Source: Alloalcanivorax mobilis (GTDB taxonomy: Bacteria; Pseudomonadota; Gammaproteobacteria; Pseudomonadales; Alcanivoracaceae). From it: a stretch of 64,000 bases of DNA. Positions 17,633 through 28,021 of this stretch are shown piece after piece. The stretch is taken from contig NZ_NMQZ01000018.1 in the NCBI RefSeq assembly GCF_002864685.1, positions 1 through 64,000 on the forward strand, written 5' to 3'. Both the position numbers and the translations under genes were made by a program. The notes beneath the pieces are model-generated. The model did no database searches. It worked only from the letters and a program-made list of their open reading frames with translations, and was not told the origin of the DNA. How positions within the stretch are numbered: the stretch's first letter is position 1; each line of letters opens with the position of its first letter.

Positions 17633-19501
17633 TTGGCCAAGATTCAGCTCCTCGATTCCCGGCTCGCCAACCAGATCGCCGCCGGCGAGGTGGTGGAACG
17701 CCCCGCGTCGGTGCTTAAGGAGCTGCTGGAAAACGCCCTCGACGCCGGCGCCCGGCAGATCAGCGTGGACGTGGAGCAGGGCGGCAGCAAACTGATCCGG
17801 GTGCGCGACGACGGCGGCGGCATCGACCACGACGATCTGCCGCTGGCCATGTCGCGCCACGCCACCAGCAAGATTCGTGGCCTCGATGACCTGGAAGCGA
17901 TCGGCACCCTGGGCTTTCGCGGTGAAGCGCTGGCGGCGATCAGCTCGGTGTCGCGGTTGACGCTGGCCAGCAACACCGGTGAGCAGGCGGAAGGCTGGGA
18001 AGTGACCGTGGAGGGCCGCGACATGGCGCCCTCGGTGGCGCCGGCGGCGCACCCGCGCGGCACCACGGTGACGATGCGCGATCTGTTTTTCAACACGCCG
18101 GCGCGGCGCCGCTTCCTGCGCACCGAGAAAACCGAATTCAATCACCTGGAAGAGGTGTTCCGGCGCATCGCGCTCAGCGAATTCCAGACCGGCTTCCGGC
18201 TCAGCCACAACCAGAAAGTGATTCACCAGATGCCCCCCGGCGATGACCCGGCGCTGCGCGCCGCCCGGGTTGGCCGGCTGTGCGGACGCACCTTCATCGA
18301 GCAATCGCTGAGCGTGGACGTGGAGCTGGGGGGGCTGCGTCTGCACGGCTGGATGGGCCTGCCGACCTTTTCGCGCTCGCAGGCGGACCTGCAGTATTTC
18401 TACGTTAACGGCCGGGTGATCCGCGACAAGGTGGTCAGCCACGCGGTGCGTCAGGCCTATGCGGACGTGCTCTACCATGGCCGGCATCCGGCCTATGTGC
18501 TGTTCTTCGAGGTCGATCCGGCGCTGGTGGACGTCAACGTGCACCCCACCAAGCACGAAGTGCGCTTCCGTGAGCAGCGCATGGTGCACGATTTCCTGTT
18601 CCGTTCTTTGCACCGGGCGATCGCTGATGTGCGCCCCAGCAGTGAGCCGCGCGCCGTGGCCAGCCTGGCGGACAGCGCCGGGATGGCGCCCAGCCAGGGC
18701 AGCATGCCGTTGACCAGCGCGCCGCCGGCCGCCGGCGACGCGCCTGCCGGGTTCGGTGGGGTCGGCGGCGGTTATGGCGGTGGCTACGGCGCCGGCTATC
18801 AGAGCACCCCGGGCGGTGGCCCGCGCCGGCTTGCCGATGGCGCCGGCCAGGCCGGCGCCTATGGCGCGCTGGTGGCCGGCGGCGCTGGCGACGCCGCCGC
18901 ACCGCAACCCGGGCAGACCCCGCCCCTGGGCTACGCGGTGGCGCAGCTGCACGGCATTTTTATCGTCGCCGAGAACGAACAGGGCATGGTGCTGGTGGAC
19001 ATGCACGCCGCCCATGAGCGCATTACCTACGAGCGCCTGAAACGCGATTGGGCGGAACAGAAAGTCCGCAGCCAGCCGTTGCTGGTGCCGGTGTCGATGG
19101 CGGTGTCGTCCCGCGAGGCGGATTTCGCCGAGCAGCAACCCGAGGTGTTCGGGCGGCTTGGTTTCGCGGTCGAGCGCGCCGGGCCGGAGACCCTGGTGGT
19201 GCGCGAAGTGCCGGCGCTGTTGCGCAACGCGGACAGCGAAACCCTGGTGCGCGATGTGCTCTCCGATCTGCTCGCCCAGGGCAGCAGCGAGCGCATCGAG
19301 CGCCACCTGGACGCGCTGCTTTCCTCCATGGCCTGCCACGGCAGCGTGCGCGCAAACCGCCGCCTCACCGTCCCGGAAATGAACGCCCTGCTGCGCGACA
19401 TGGAAGCCACCGAACGCTCCGGCCAATGCAACCACGGCCGCCCCACCTGGACGCAGATGAGCGTCAAGGAACTGGACCGCCTGTTTATGCGGGGGCAATG
19501 A
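17633..19501 (+). CDS. mutL: DNA mismatch repair protein MutL
   Basis: Couples mismatch recognition by MutS to strand incision and removal. The 622-residue protein has the GHKL ATPase core ([27 protein letters not shown]), a linker and a C-terminal dimerisation domain. The latter contains [12 protein letters not shown], which fits the D-x-H-A-x2-E-x4-E metal motif of nicking-endonuclease MutL proteins such as that of Pseudomonas, and unlike E. coli MutL. The linker is a Gly-rich run ([15 protein letters not shown], about residues 377-400). The start is TTG at 17633 after GGAGG with ten bases of spacing. Confidence 0.96.
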   Translation: MAKIQLLDSRLANQIAAGEVVERPASVLKELLENALDAGARQISVDVEQGGSKLIRVRDDGGGIDHDDLPLAMSRHATSKIRGLDDLEAIGTLGFRGEALAAISSVSRLTLASNTGEQAEGWEVTVEGRDMAPSVAPAAHPRGTTVTMRDLFFNTPARRRFLRTEKTEFNHLEEVFRRIALSEFQTGFRLSHNQKVIHQMPPGDDPALRAARVGRLCGRTFIEQSLSVDVELGGLRLHGWMGLPTFSRSQADLQYFYVNGRVIRDKVVSHAVRQAYADVLYHGRHPAYVLFFEVDPALVDVNVHPTKHEVRFREQRMVHDFLFRSLHRAIADVRPSSEPRAVASLADSAGMAPSQGSMPLTSAPPAAGDAPAGFGGVGGGYGGGYGAGYQSTPGGGPRRLADGAGQAGAYGALVAGGAGDAAAPQPGQTPPLGYAVAQLHGIFIVAENEQGMVLVDMHAAHERITYERLKRDWAEQKVRSQPLLVPVSMAVSSREADFAEQQPEVFGRLGFAVERAGPETLVVREVPALLRNADSETLVRDVLSDLLAQGSSERIERHLDALLSSMACHGSVRANRRLTVPEMNALLRDMEATERSGQCNHGRPTWTQMSVKELDRLFMRGQ

Positions 19502-20539
19502 ATGTCTGAAGTCGGACGTCGGACGTCGGACGTCAACCCCGTCGCTCCTGACGTCCGACGTCCGACGTCCGACCCGGTTATTTTGCTTATGGGCCCAACG
19601 GCGGCGGGCAAGACCGAGTTGGCGATCCGCGCCGCCGAGACCTTGCCGATTTCGTTGATCAATGTGGATTCGGCGCTGGTGTACCGGGGCTTGAGCATTG
19701 GCGCGGCGCGGCCTTCCGACGCGGAGCTGGCCCGGGCGCCGCATCGTCTGCTCGGTTTCCGCGACCCCGCCGAGCCCTATTCCGCCGCTGACTTCCGCCA
19801 CGACGCCCTGCGCGAAATCCAGGCCATTCACGCGGATGGCCGGCTGCCGCTGCTGGTGGGCGGCACCATGCTGTATTTCAAGGCTTTGGTGGAAGGGCTG
19901 GCACCGTTGCCGGAGGCCGACCCGGTGGTGCGCGGGGAAATCGCCGCGCTGGCTGCCGCCGAGGGCTGGCCAGCGGTGCACCGCGAATTGGCGAAGGTAG
20001 ACCCGGCCAGTGCCGCGCGTCTCAAGCCCACCGACAAGCAACGTCTGCAACGGGCGCTGGAAGTGCATCGCCTCACCGGGCGGGCGCTGTCTGAATTCCA
20101 TGATCAGCACGACACTGGCGCGCGCGCGGCCGAAAACGGCTTTTATCGTTTTCCCGGCTTGCCCCATCCAGTGCTCAGCCTGGTGGTGTCACCGCCCCGC
20201 GCGGAACTGCACCGGCGCATCGAAGCGCGCTTTCACGCCATGCTTGAACAGGGGCTGGTGGAAGAGGTGCGGGCGCTGCGCGCGCGCGCCGATCTGCACG
20301 CCGATCTGCCAGCCATGAAAGCGGTGGGGTACCGGCAGGTCTGGCGCTATCTGGAGGGCGAATGGGATTACGCCAGCATGGTGGAAAGGGGTATCATCGC
20401 CACGCGTCAACTGGCCAAACGGCAAATCACCTGGTTGCGCAAATGGCCCGGCCCCGAGACCTTCGACAGCACCTTGCCGGAGCAGCGCGAAGCCTGTCTC
20501 AAGCGGCTTGCAGGGGTTTGTAAAACCGTGTTTAGTTAG
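19502..20539 (+). CDS. miaA: tRNA dimethylallyltransferase MiaA
   Basis: Adds dimethylallyl to A37 of UNN-decoding tRNAs. The 345-residue reading has the P-loop [10 protein letters not shown] near residues 31-40, then [11 protein letters not shown], the substrate block [15 protein letters not shown] and the terminal [15 protein letters not shown]. The oddity is the N-terminus: about residues 4-24 (VGRRTSDV...DVRRPTSD) are the translation of heptamer element H. The ATG at 19502 follows the mutL stop directly. A later start (TTG 19583 or ATG 19589) would remove the repeat but also most of the first beta strand VILLMGPT, so the upstream start is more likely in use. Confidence 0.93.
   Translation: MSEVGRRTSDVNPVAPDVRRPTSDPVILLMGPTAAGKTELAIRAAETLPISLINVDSALVYRGLSIGAARPSDAELARAPHRLLGFRDPAEPYSAADFRHDALREIQAIHADGRLPLLVGGTMLYFKALVEGLAPLPEADPVVRGEIAALAAAEGWPAVHRELAKVDPASAARLKPTDKQRLQRALEVHRLTGRALSEFHDQHDTGARAAENGFYRFPGLPHPVLSLVVSPPRAELHRRIEARFHAMLEQGLVEEVRALRARADLHADLPAMKAVGYRQVWRYLEGEWDYASMVERGIIATRQLAKRQITWLRKWPGPETFDSTLPEQREACLKRLAGVCKTVFS
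19511..19573. repeat. Heptamer inverted-array element H inside miaA
   Basis: Left arm 19511-19534 is GTCGGAC x3 plus GTC; right arm 19550-19573 is GACGTCC x3 plus GAC. The arms are a perfect 24-bp inverted repeat around a 15-nt core. The element begins nine bases after the miaA ATG at 19502 and stays in frame for its whole length. The transcript would form a very strong hairpin at the start of the gene. Confidence 0.85.
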
Positions 20540-20685
20540 TCTGTCTGGCTACTTGTTTTACGCTGGGGGCGACCCATATAACAGCCGAAGCCAGGTATTG
20601 GGGCTCACGAAGGCTCGGGGCAGAAACTTTTTCTCGGGAGCATTGCCAGAAGATTTCGCTGACCCGGACTCGGTCGCCAAGGAGG

Positions 20686-20815
20686 GCTTGGAACCTCTGG
20701 ATCCATTCATAACGGTTAGCCGACGGTCTCCACGTTGTGGGAAGCGTGCCGCTGGCGGGTGTGTCGACGGATTGGCCACACCGATGGGTATCAATGGATC
20801 CAGGTTTCCAAAGCG
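20686..20815. repeat. Palindromic repeat unit in the miaA-hfq gap
   Basis: The miaA-hfq gap (20540-20875, 336 bp) is unusually long and holds no convincing gene. Imperfect inverted arms of about 25 bp lie at 20687-20711 and 20789-20813, with the perfect core GGATCCATT / AATGGATCC. The structure resembles a small dispersed palindromic unit rather than a regulatory leader. Whether it recurs elsewhere cannot be seen from this window. Confidence 0.5.
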
Positions 20816-20875
20816 CTGATGAACATTGCCCGAACGGTTGGGCGCTCACTTTTTATACAGTTAAGGAGAATTGCC

Positions 20876-21172
20876 ATGTCAAAGGGGCACTCGCTACAAG
20901 ACCCTTTTCTCAATGCGCTGAGAAAGGAACGTATACCAGTTTCCATTTTTCTTGTGAACGGCATCAAATTGCAAGGTCAAATTGAGTCCTTCGACCAGTA
21001 CGTGGTGCTGTTGAAAAACGCGGTCAGCCAGATGGTATACAAACACGCCATCTCCACCGTGGTGCCTTCTCGCAATCCGCGGGCATCCGGTACCGCGGGC
21101 GGCAACCCGGCGATGCACGGCACCAACGGTGCACCCACGGGCGGACCCGGTGACGACTTCGGCAATCAGTAA
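20876..21172 (+). CDS. hfq: RNA chaperone Hfq
   Basis: A hexameric Sm-like chaperone that pairs small RNAs with mRNAs. The 98-residue protein has Sm1 ([21 protein letters not shown]) and Sm2 ([11 protein letters not shown]) with the YKH RNA-binding residues, then a Gly/Asn-rich tail. The ATG at 20876 follows AAGGAG with seven bases of spacing. TATACA about 20 bp upstream could be a -10 box. A strong terminator follows. Confidence 0.98.
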   Translation: MSKGHSLQDPFLNALRKERIPVSIFLVNGIKLQGQIESFDQYVVLLKNAVSQMVYKHAISTVVPSRNPRASGTAGGNPAMHGTNGAPTGGPGDDFGNQ

Positions 21173-21200
21173 ACGTCCGTTCCGTCATCTTCCTCCCCCA

Positions 21201-21230
21201 AAGCCACGCCTGATCGGGCGTGGCTTTGTC
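21201..21230 (+). terminator. Rho-independent terminator after hfq
   Basis: An 11-bp perfect stem AAAGCCACGCC / GGCGTGGCTTT with a 6-nt loop, followed by a short T-rich stretch, 28 bp after the hfq stop. It separates hfq from hflX. Confidence 0.85.
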
Positions 21231-21364
21231 TTGTCCCGGGCCGGCGCCGTCGGCGGGGCGATCCCGTCGCTTTGCTCCGTGGCCGGCGCGGTTGAACAGG
21301 GCCGCCGCACATCCACTGAATTTGCACTACAGGCTGCTTCCAGGCGCCTGTTAGACTGAGGTTT

Positions 21365-22732
21365 ATGGATCTATTTGATCGTACCGAACAGGCACGTACC
21401 GGTGTTGGCGAGCGCGCCGTGCTGGTGCACATCGACCTGCCCGATGCCGTGGGCCGCGAAGACCTGGATGAATTCCATCATCTGGTGACCTCCGCCGGGG
21501 TGATCCCCGAGGCGCAGTTGTTGGGCAAGCGCGACCGGCCCGACCCGGCGCTGTTCATCGGTTCCGGCAAGAGCGAGGAGCTGGCGGCGCTGGTGCGCGA
21601 AAGCGAAGCGGACGTGGTGCTGTTCAATCATTCTCTCAGTCCCGCCCAGGAGCGCAATCTGGAGCGTGCGGTGAAATGCCGCGTGCTCGATCGCACCGGT
21701 TTGATTCTGGACATTTTCGCGCAGCGGGCGGCCACCCACGAAGGGCGTCTGCAGGTGGAGCTGGCGCAATTGCGCCACCTGTCCACCCGGCTGGTGCGCG
21801 GCTGGACTCACCTGGAGCGCCAGAAAGGCGGCATCGGCCTGCGCGGTCCGGGCGAAACCCAGTTGGAAACCGACCGCCGCTTGCTGCGTGATCGCATCCG
21901 TGCCATTGAGGCGCGCCTGGAAAAGGTGCGCAAGCAGCGCGCCCAGGGCCGCCGCGCCCGGGACCGCTCGGAGACGCCGCTGATTTCGCTGGTGGGTTAC
22001 ACCAACGCCGGCAAATCAACCCTGTTCAATGCGCTCACCACCGGCGACGTGTACGTGGCGGATCAATTGTTCGCCACCCTCGACCCGACCCTGCGCAAGG
22101 TGCGCGTGCCCGGTGTCGGCCCGGCCATTCTCGCCGATACGGTGGGTTTTATCCGCCATTTGCCGCACCGTTTGGTGCAGGCGTTTCGCGCCACCTTGGA
22201 AGAGACGGTGAATGCGTCCTTGCTGCTTCACGTTACCGACAGTAGTGTGGACGAGCGTTCCGATAATGTGGCGGCGGTGGAAGAGGTGCTCACCGAGATC
22301 GGCGCCGAACAGGTGCCGGTTTTGCATGTCTACAATAAAGTGGACCGGCTGGGCATGGTCCCGCACATTGAACGCAATGAAGAGGGGCTGCCCTGGCGGG
22401 TATGGATTTCCGCGCAAACCGGCGAAGGTTTTGAATTGTTGTTCGAAGCCATTGCCGAACGGCTCGCGGATCGCTGGGTGGATCGCTGGCTGCGGCTGCC
22501 GCCAGAGGCGGGCCGCCTGCGTTCGCGCTTGCATGAGGCCGGCGAAGTGCTGGCCGAGGAAGCCGCCACCGATGGCGGCATGTTGTTACGTGTGCACCTT
22601 AACCGGGTCCATTTCGAGCGCCTGTTGCGCGAAGCCGGCCTGCGTGAAGATCAGGTCCGGGTACCTGACCCTTCGGTTGCAGATACGGATACCCCTTCCT
22701 ACAATCCTGAACGCTCGCACAGGGCGGGATAA
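21365..22732 (+). CDS. hflX: GTPase HflX
   Basis: A ribosome-associated GTPase that splits stalled 70S ribosomes under stress. The 455-residue protein has the N-terminal HflX domain with the glycine-rich GGIGLRGPGETQLETDRR, then the G domain (G1 GYTNAGKST, G3 DTVGF, G4 NKVD). The C-terminal part continues past the G domain for about 80 residues. It leads hflK-hflC, as in most gammaproteobacteria. Confidence 0.96.
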   Translation: MDLFDRTEQARTGVGERAVLVHIDLPDAVGREDLDEFHHLVTSAGVIPEAQLLGKRDRPDPALFIGSGKSEELAALVRESEADVVLFNHSLSPAQERNLERAVKCRVLDRTGLILDIFAQRAATHEGRLQVELAQLRHLSTRLVRGWTHLERQKGGIGLRGPGETQLETDRRLLRDRIRAIEARLEKVRKQRAQGRRARDRSETPLISLVGYTNAGKSTLFNALTTGDVYVADQLFATLDPTLRKVRVPGVGPAILADTVGFIRHLPHRLVQAFRATLEETVNASLLLHVTDSSVDERSDNVAAVEEVLTEIGAEQVPVLHVYNKVDRLGMVPHIERNEEGLPWRVWISAQTGEGFELLFEAIAERLADRWVDRWLRLPPEAGRLRSRLHEAGEVLAEEAATDGGMLLRVHLNRVHFERLLREAGLREDQVRVPDPSVADTDTPSYNPERSHRAG

Positions 22733-22743
22733 CGGAGAACTCA

Positions 22744-23943
22744 ATGGCCTGGAATGAACCCGGCGGAAATAAGCCCAGGGACCCCTGGGGCGGGGGCGGT
22801 GGTGGCGGCGATCAGCGGCCGCCCGATCTCGATGAAGCGCTGAAGAATCTTAAAGACCGGATCAACAATCTTTTTGGCGGCAAAAGCGGTAACGGCAACG
22901 GTGGCGGTGGCGGCAAAAGCACCGGCGGCGGCTTGCCGGTGGGCGTGCTGATCGCCGCGCTGGTGGTGGTCGCGGTCGGTTATGCGCTGATGGGGTTCTA
23001 TCAGGTCGATCAGAGCGAGCGCGCGGTGGTGCTGCGTTTCGGCAAGTTTGATCGCATGGTGGACCCGGGCCTGAACTGGCGCGCACCGATCATCGAAGAA
23101 AGCATGAAGGTGGATGTCAGCCAGAACCGCACCTATGAACTCAGCGAAGAGATGCTCACCCGCGACACCAACATCGTCGCCGTGACCCTCGGCGTGCAGT
23201 ACCGGGTGGTCGATCCGAAGGCGTTCCTGCTGCGGGTGGCGGCGCCGGAGACCATTCTTGAGCACGCCACCAGCTCGGCGCTGCGCCATGTGGTGGGCTC
23301 CTCGACCATGGACGGTGTGCTCAAGGACCGCCGCGAAGAGATTCGCATGGAGGTGCGCAAGCGCCTGCAGGAATATCTGGACCGCTACAACACCGGCCTG
23401 GAAATCAACCAGGTGGTGCTGGATCGCACCGCCGCGCCGGACCCGGTCAGCGACGCCTTCGACGACGTAGCCAAGGCCCGTGAAGACGAAGACCGCTTCA
23501 AGAAAGAGGCCGAGGCGTACTACAACTCGGTGATTCCCGAGGCGCGTGGTAAGGCCGCACGGGTGACCGAAGAGGCGGAAGCCTACAAAACCCGGGTGGT
23601 CGCCGAGGCCCAGGGTGACGCCAGCCGCTTCCTGGATCTGGTGGCCGAGTACCAGAAGGCGCCCAAGGTCACCCGTGACCGGCTCTATCTGGATACCCTC
23701 ACGGCGGTGCTCAGTGATTCCAGTAAAATCCTGGTGGACGTGAAAGACGGCGACAACGTCATGTACCTGCCGCTGGACCAGCTGATGAAAAACCGTTCCA
23801 CGTCCGGCACCCAGGACAGCTCCGGAGACAGCGGCAGCGCCAAGCGCCGCACCACCTCCGACGCTGGCGCCGATGATGGTGGTGGCAGTCGTCGCAGCGC
23901 CCCGCGCAGCCTCTACAACAGCAACAGCACGGAGATTCGCTGA
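22744..23943 (+). CDS. hflK: FtsH-regulatory protease modulator HflK
   Basis: An SPFH-domain protein that with HflC cages the FtsH protease at the inner membrane. The 399-residue protein has a Gly-rich cytoplasmic start, one membrane helix near residues 63-83 (GVLIAALVVVAVGYALMGFY) and a periplasmic SPFH domain followed by a long helical segment rich in Ala, Glu and Arg. Its stop overlaps the hflC start by one base. Confidence 0.96.
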   Translation: MAWNEPGGNKPRDPWGGGGGGGDQRPPDLDEALKNLKDRINNLFGGKSGNGNGGGGGKSTGGGLPVGVLIAALVVVAVGYALMGFYQVDQSERAVVLRFGKFDRMVDPGLNWRAPIIEESMKVDVSQNRTYELSEEMLTRDTNIVAVTLGVQYRVVDPKAFLLRVAAPETILEHATSSALRHVVGSSTMDGVLKDRREEIRMEVRKRLQEYLDRYNTGLEINQVVLDRTAAPDPVSDAFDDVAKAREDEDRFKKEAEAYYNSVIPEARGKAARVTEEAEAYKTRVVAEAQGDASRFLDLVAEYQKAPKVTRDRLYLDTLTAVLSDSSKILVDVKDGDNVMYLPLDQLMKNRSTSGTQDSSGDSGSAKRRTTSDAGADDGGGSRRSAPRSLYNSNSTEIR

Positions 23944-25001
23944 TGGGCACACGTAGCTGGTTGATGCTGGTGGCAATAGGCGTGCTGTTGCTGCTGGCAC
24001 TGGATTCTTTTTACATCGTCAACGAAACCGACAAAGCGGTACTCAAGCGCTTCAGCCGGGTCGAGAAAACCGACATCGAGCCGGGCATCTACTTCAAGGT
24101 GCCGATGATCGATGACGTGGTGCGCGTGGACGGGCGTCTGCTCACCCATAACGTGCCCTCGCAGTCGTTCCTGACCAGCGAGAAGAAGCGCCTCTCCGTG
24201 GACGCTTTCGTCACCTGGCGAATCGCCGACGTGCAGCGCTTTATCGTCAGTGTCGGAGCCGGTGCCACCAACGGCGCTGCCATGGAGCGCCGCGCCCGGG
24301 AGATGCTCGACCCGCGCATCAACGAAGCGCTGCGTAACCAGTTCGCCTCGCGCACGGTTCAGGAAGTGGTAGCTGGCCGCGGCGGGGAACTGCCCGACGA
24401 AGCGCTCGACCCGACCGCAGTGCAAAAAGCCGGTGGCGACGCCGCCATCGACCCGATTGCCCGTGAAGAGGACGAGCAGTTTCAGCGCGAGGTGGCCAAG
24501 AAGGGCGCCACCCAGGCTCTGCTGGACGACAAGAACGACCAGCGCGAGAAGCTGATGAACTCGGTGGCCAACGAGGTCAACGCCGCCACCCTGGAAGATC
24601 TGGGCATCGAAGTGGTGGACGTGCGGGTCAAGCAGGTGGATTGGCCAGAGGAGGTGCGTGGCCGGGTGTTTGACCGGATGCGCGCGGAGCGCGCCCGCGA
24701 CGCCGCCGAGCACCGTGCCCGGGGCCGTGAGGAAGCGGAGCGGATTCGCGCCGCCGCCGACCGCGAAGAGATCGAGACCGTGGCCCAGGCCTACGAGAAA
24801 GCGCAGAAAGTGCGCGGTGAGGGTGATGCCCGAGCCGCCAGCATCTTTGCCCGCGCCTACTCACGGGACCAGGAGTTCTTCCGCTTCTACCGCAGCCTGC
24901 AGGCTTACCGGGAGACGTTCGACTCCGACAACGACTTGATGGTGTTGTCGCCAGACAGCGAGTTCTTCCGCTATCTGAAAGACGCCAACGGCAACCGTTA
25001 A
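23943..25001 (+). CDS. hflC: FtsH-regulatory protease modulator HflC
   Basis: Partner of HflK. The 352-residue protein starts with a membrane anchor (SWLMLVAIGVLLLLALDSFYIV) and an SPFH domain (KRFSRVEKTDIEPGIYFKVP). An acidic insertion of about 60 residues, around residues 140-200 (GGELPDEALDP...), makes it longer than the E. coli protein (334). It is translationally coupled to hflK. Confidence 0.95.
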   Translation: MGTRSWLMLVAIGVLLLLALDSFYIVNETDKAVLKRFSRVEKTDIEPGIYFKVPMIDDVVRVDGRLLTHNVPSQSFLTSEKKRLSVDAFVTWRIADVQRFIVSVGAGATNGAAMERRAREMLDPRINEALRNQFASRTVQEVVAGRGGELPDEALDPTAVQKAGGDAAIDPIAREEDEQFQREVAKKGATQALLDDKNDQREKLMNSVANEVNAATLEDLGIEVVDVRVKQVDWPEEVRGRVFDRMRAERARDAAEHRARGREEAERIRAAADREEIETVAQAYEKAQKVRGEGDARAASIFARAYSRDQEFFRFYRSLQAYRETFDSDNDLMVLSPDSEFFRYLKDANGNR

Positions 25002-25018
25002 ACGCGTTGGCATGACCC

Positions 25019-25044
25019 ACAAAGCCCGCTCCGGCGGGCTTTGT
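25019..25044 (+). terminator. Terminator-like hairpin after hflC
   Basis: An ACAAAGCCCGC / GCGGGCTTTGT stem (11 bp) with loop TCCG lies 17 bp after the hflC stop. The following T tract is weak (TTTGTGG), so termination is probable but not certain. Confidence 0.7.
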
Positions 25045-25117
25045 GGTGTCGGTGGGTGGGGGCCGGCGTGGCGTCCGCGATGGTATCTGCTCCCCGGTGG
25101 ACGTGGTAGAATGCATC

Positions 25118-25145
25118 AACCGGGTCGAGATACCCGGTTTTTTTG
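25118..25145 (+). terminator. Second terminator-like hairpin with T tract
   Basis: AACCGGGT / ACCCGGTT with loop CGAGAT runs into seven T residues. TAGAAT at 25107-25112 just upstream resembles a -10 box, so this could end a very short transcript, or be a second terminator for hflC. Confidence 0.6.
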
Positions 25146-25276
25146 TGGCTATCGGGTGGCCTTTGGTGGCCTCCGGGCGGGTCGGCCACGGCCCCTCGCT
25201 GACCGGCCGCACACTGCGAATCATCGGTCTGGTACTCAGGATGCTGGGTGCCGGCCTGTTGCTGGCGGGCCGTTGA
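25146..25276 (+). pseudogene. Remnant of a DUF2065 (YjeT-like) small membrane protein
   Basis: In related genomes a DUF2065 gene of about 60 codons sits between hflC and hisZ. Here the frame ending at 25276 closes with LTGRTLRIIGLVLRMLGAGLLLAG, which resembles the C-terminal half of that family. The N-terminal hydrophobic half is absent; a terminator hairpin and unrelated sequence stand in its place. It reads as a decayed gene. The rest of the 355-bp gap (25002-25356) holds only the two hairpins. Confidence 0.5.
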
Positions 25277-25356
25277 ACAACGGCCTGTGACGGTGGCTTG
25301 GAAGGGCCGGCGAAGGCTTTTTCGGCACACTGCTACTGATGCGCTAACGGTTATCC

Positions 25357-26538
25357 ATGATGAATCAGGAAGAACAGTGGTTGTTGCCCGACGGTGTCGA
25401 GGAGGTGCTCCCCGAACGCGCCCGGGCCATCGAACAACTGCGCCGTCGTGCTCTGGACCTGTATGCGTCCTGGGGTTACGAACTGGTATTCCCGCCGCTG
25501 ATCGAATTCCTGGAATCCCTGCTCAACGGCGCCGGCCGTGATCTCGAGCGAGAGACCTTCAAAATCACCGATCAGCTCAGCGGCCGCCTGATGGGTGTGC
25601 GCGCGGACATCACTCCGCAGGTGGCGCGCATCGACGCCCACAGCCTGCACCGCAAAGGCCCGGCCCGGCTCTGTTATTGTTCCACCGCGCTGCGCGCGCG
25701 GCCGGCCCAGGCCGGCGGCTCCCGGCTGCCCTATCAGCTGGGTGTCGAGTTGTTCGGCCCGGCCGGTGGCGACAGCGATCTGGAAGTGATTCTGCTGATG
25801 CTGGAAACCCTGGCGTTGCCGGGCATCGATCAGCCGCTGGTGCTGGACCTCGGCCACGTCGGCATTTTTCGCGCGCTGGTGGACGCCTGTGGCCTGGATC
25901 AGGGCGACCAGGCACGCCTGGAAGACATCTACCTGCGCAAGGCGCGCGCGGAGCTGGATGCCTTTCTGGGTGAGCACGAGCTGCCCGCCGGCGCCGCGCG
26001 CGCCCTGGCGGCGCTGCCGTTTCTGGACGGTGACGCCGGCGTGTTCGCCGACGCCCACGCGCTGCTCCAGGACTGCCCGCCGGCGCTCACCGCGCTGGCC
26101 GAGCTGGAATGGCTGGTGGCGGCCCTGCAGGGCAGCGGCGCCCGCGTGCACCTGGACCTGGGCGAACTGCGTGGCTATCACTACCACACCGGCTGCGTGT
26201 TCGCCGCCTACCGCGCCGGCGACAGCGAACCGCTGGCCAAGGGCGGCCGCTATGACCACATCGGTGAAGTGTTTGGTCGTGCCCGCCCGGCCACCGGCTT
26301 CAGCGCCGATCTGAAAAAACTCGCCTCGCTTGCCCCGGTATCCCTGGGCGGCGGCATCCTCGCCCGCGGCGACCTGAGCGACCCGGCGTTCGCCGCTGAA
26401 GTGGCGCGCCTGCGCGCCGGCGGTGAACGCGTGGTACTGGCGCTCAGTGGCGCCGACAACGATCCGGTGGAGCTCGGCTGCGACCGACAACTGCTGGCCG
26501 CCGACGGCGGCTGGGCTCTGCAATCCATTTCCTCCTGA
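25357..26538 (+). CDS. hisZ: ATP phosphoribosyltransferase regulatory subunit HisZ
   Basis: A histidyl-tRNA-synthetase paralogue that activates and confers histidine feedback on short-form HisG, the first enzyme of histidine synthesis. The 393-residue protein has a class II synthetase-like fold (WLLPDGVEEVLPERA, RADITPQVARIDA, the HisRS-like YHTGCVFAAY) and lacks the anticodon-binding domain. It precedes purA with a 21-bp gap. Confidence 0.93.
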   Translation: MMNQEEQWLLPDGVEEVLPERARAIEQLRRRALDLYASWGYELVFPPLIEFLESLLNGAGRDLERETFKITDQLSGRLMGVRADITPQVARIDAHSLHRKGPARLCYCSTALRARPAQAGGSRLPYQLGVELFGPAGGDSDLEVILLMLETLALPGIDQPLVLDLGHVGIFRALVDACGLDQGDQARLEDIYLRKARAELDAFLGEHELPAGAARALAALPFLDGDAGVFADAHALLQDCPPALTALAELEWLVAALQGSGARVHLDLGELRGYHYHTGCVFAAYRAGDSEPLAKGGRYDHIGEVFGRARPATGFSADLKKLASLAPVSLGGGILARGDLSDPAFAAEVARLRAGGERVVLALSGADNDPVELGCDRQLLAADGGWALQSISS

Positions 26539-26541
26539 TAG

Positions 26542-27852
<1,311 letters not shown>

Positions 27853-27864
27853 ACCGATCGACCG

Positions 27865-27903
27865 CCACCGCTGCCGCGCGGCGCCCGCGCGCGGCAGCGG
27901 TGG
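27865..27903 (+). terminator. 16-bp perfect hairpin after purA
   Basis: CCACCGCTGCCGCGCG pairs perfectly with CGCGCGGCAGCGGTGG around a 7-nt loop. There is no T tract, so it may act as an mRNA end-stabiliser or a Rho-assisted terminator rather than an intrinsic terminator. Confidence 0.6.
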
Positions 27904-27927
27904 TCAGGGCGATCCTCCCCGCTTCGC

Positions 27928-27968
27928 CTGTCACATAACCTTTCTTATTTCTGTGACTCTACTGTCAC
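27928..27968 (+). promoter_or_regulatory. Pho-box-like direct repeats upstream of phoX-type gene
   Basis: CTGTGAC (27951) TCTA CTGTCAC (27962) gives two 7-bp half sites with the 4-bp AT-rich spacer of a PhoB box. Another CTGTCAC at 27928 is followed 11 bp later by CCTTTCT. The block ends 53 bp before the phosphatase-like gene. PhoB control of PhoX enzymes is established in related bacteria; binding here is inference. Confidence 0.6.
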
Positions 27969-28021
27969 AGTTGTCCGCTTCACTACTCCCGCAGATAACA
28001 AATCTTTCTGGGAGACTTTCA

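Noticed and set aside
20508-20849. Open frames in the miaA-hfq gap on both strands
   Set aside because: No ribosome site or family resemblance; the frames follow the palindromic sequence.
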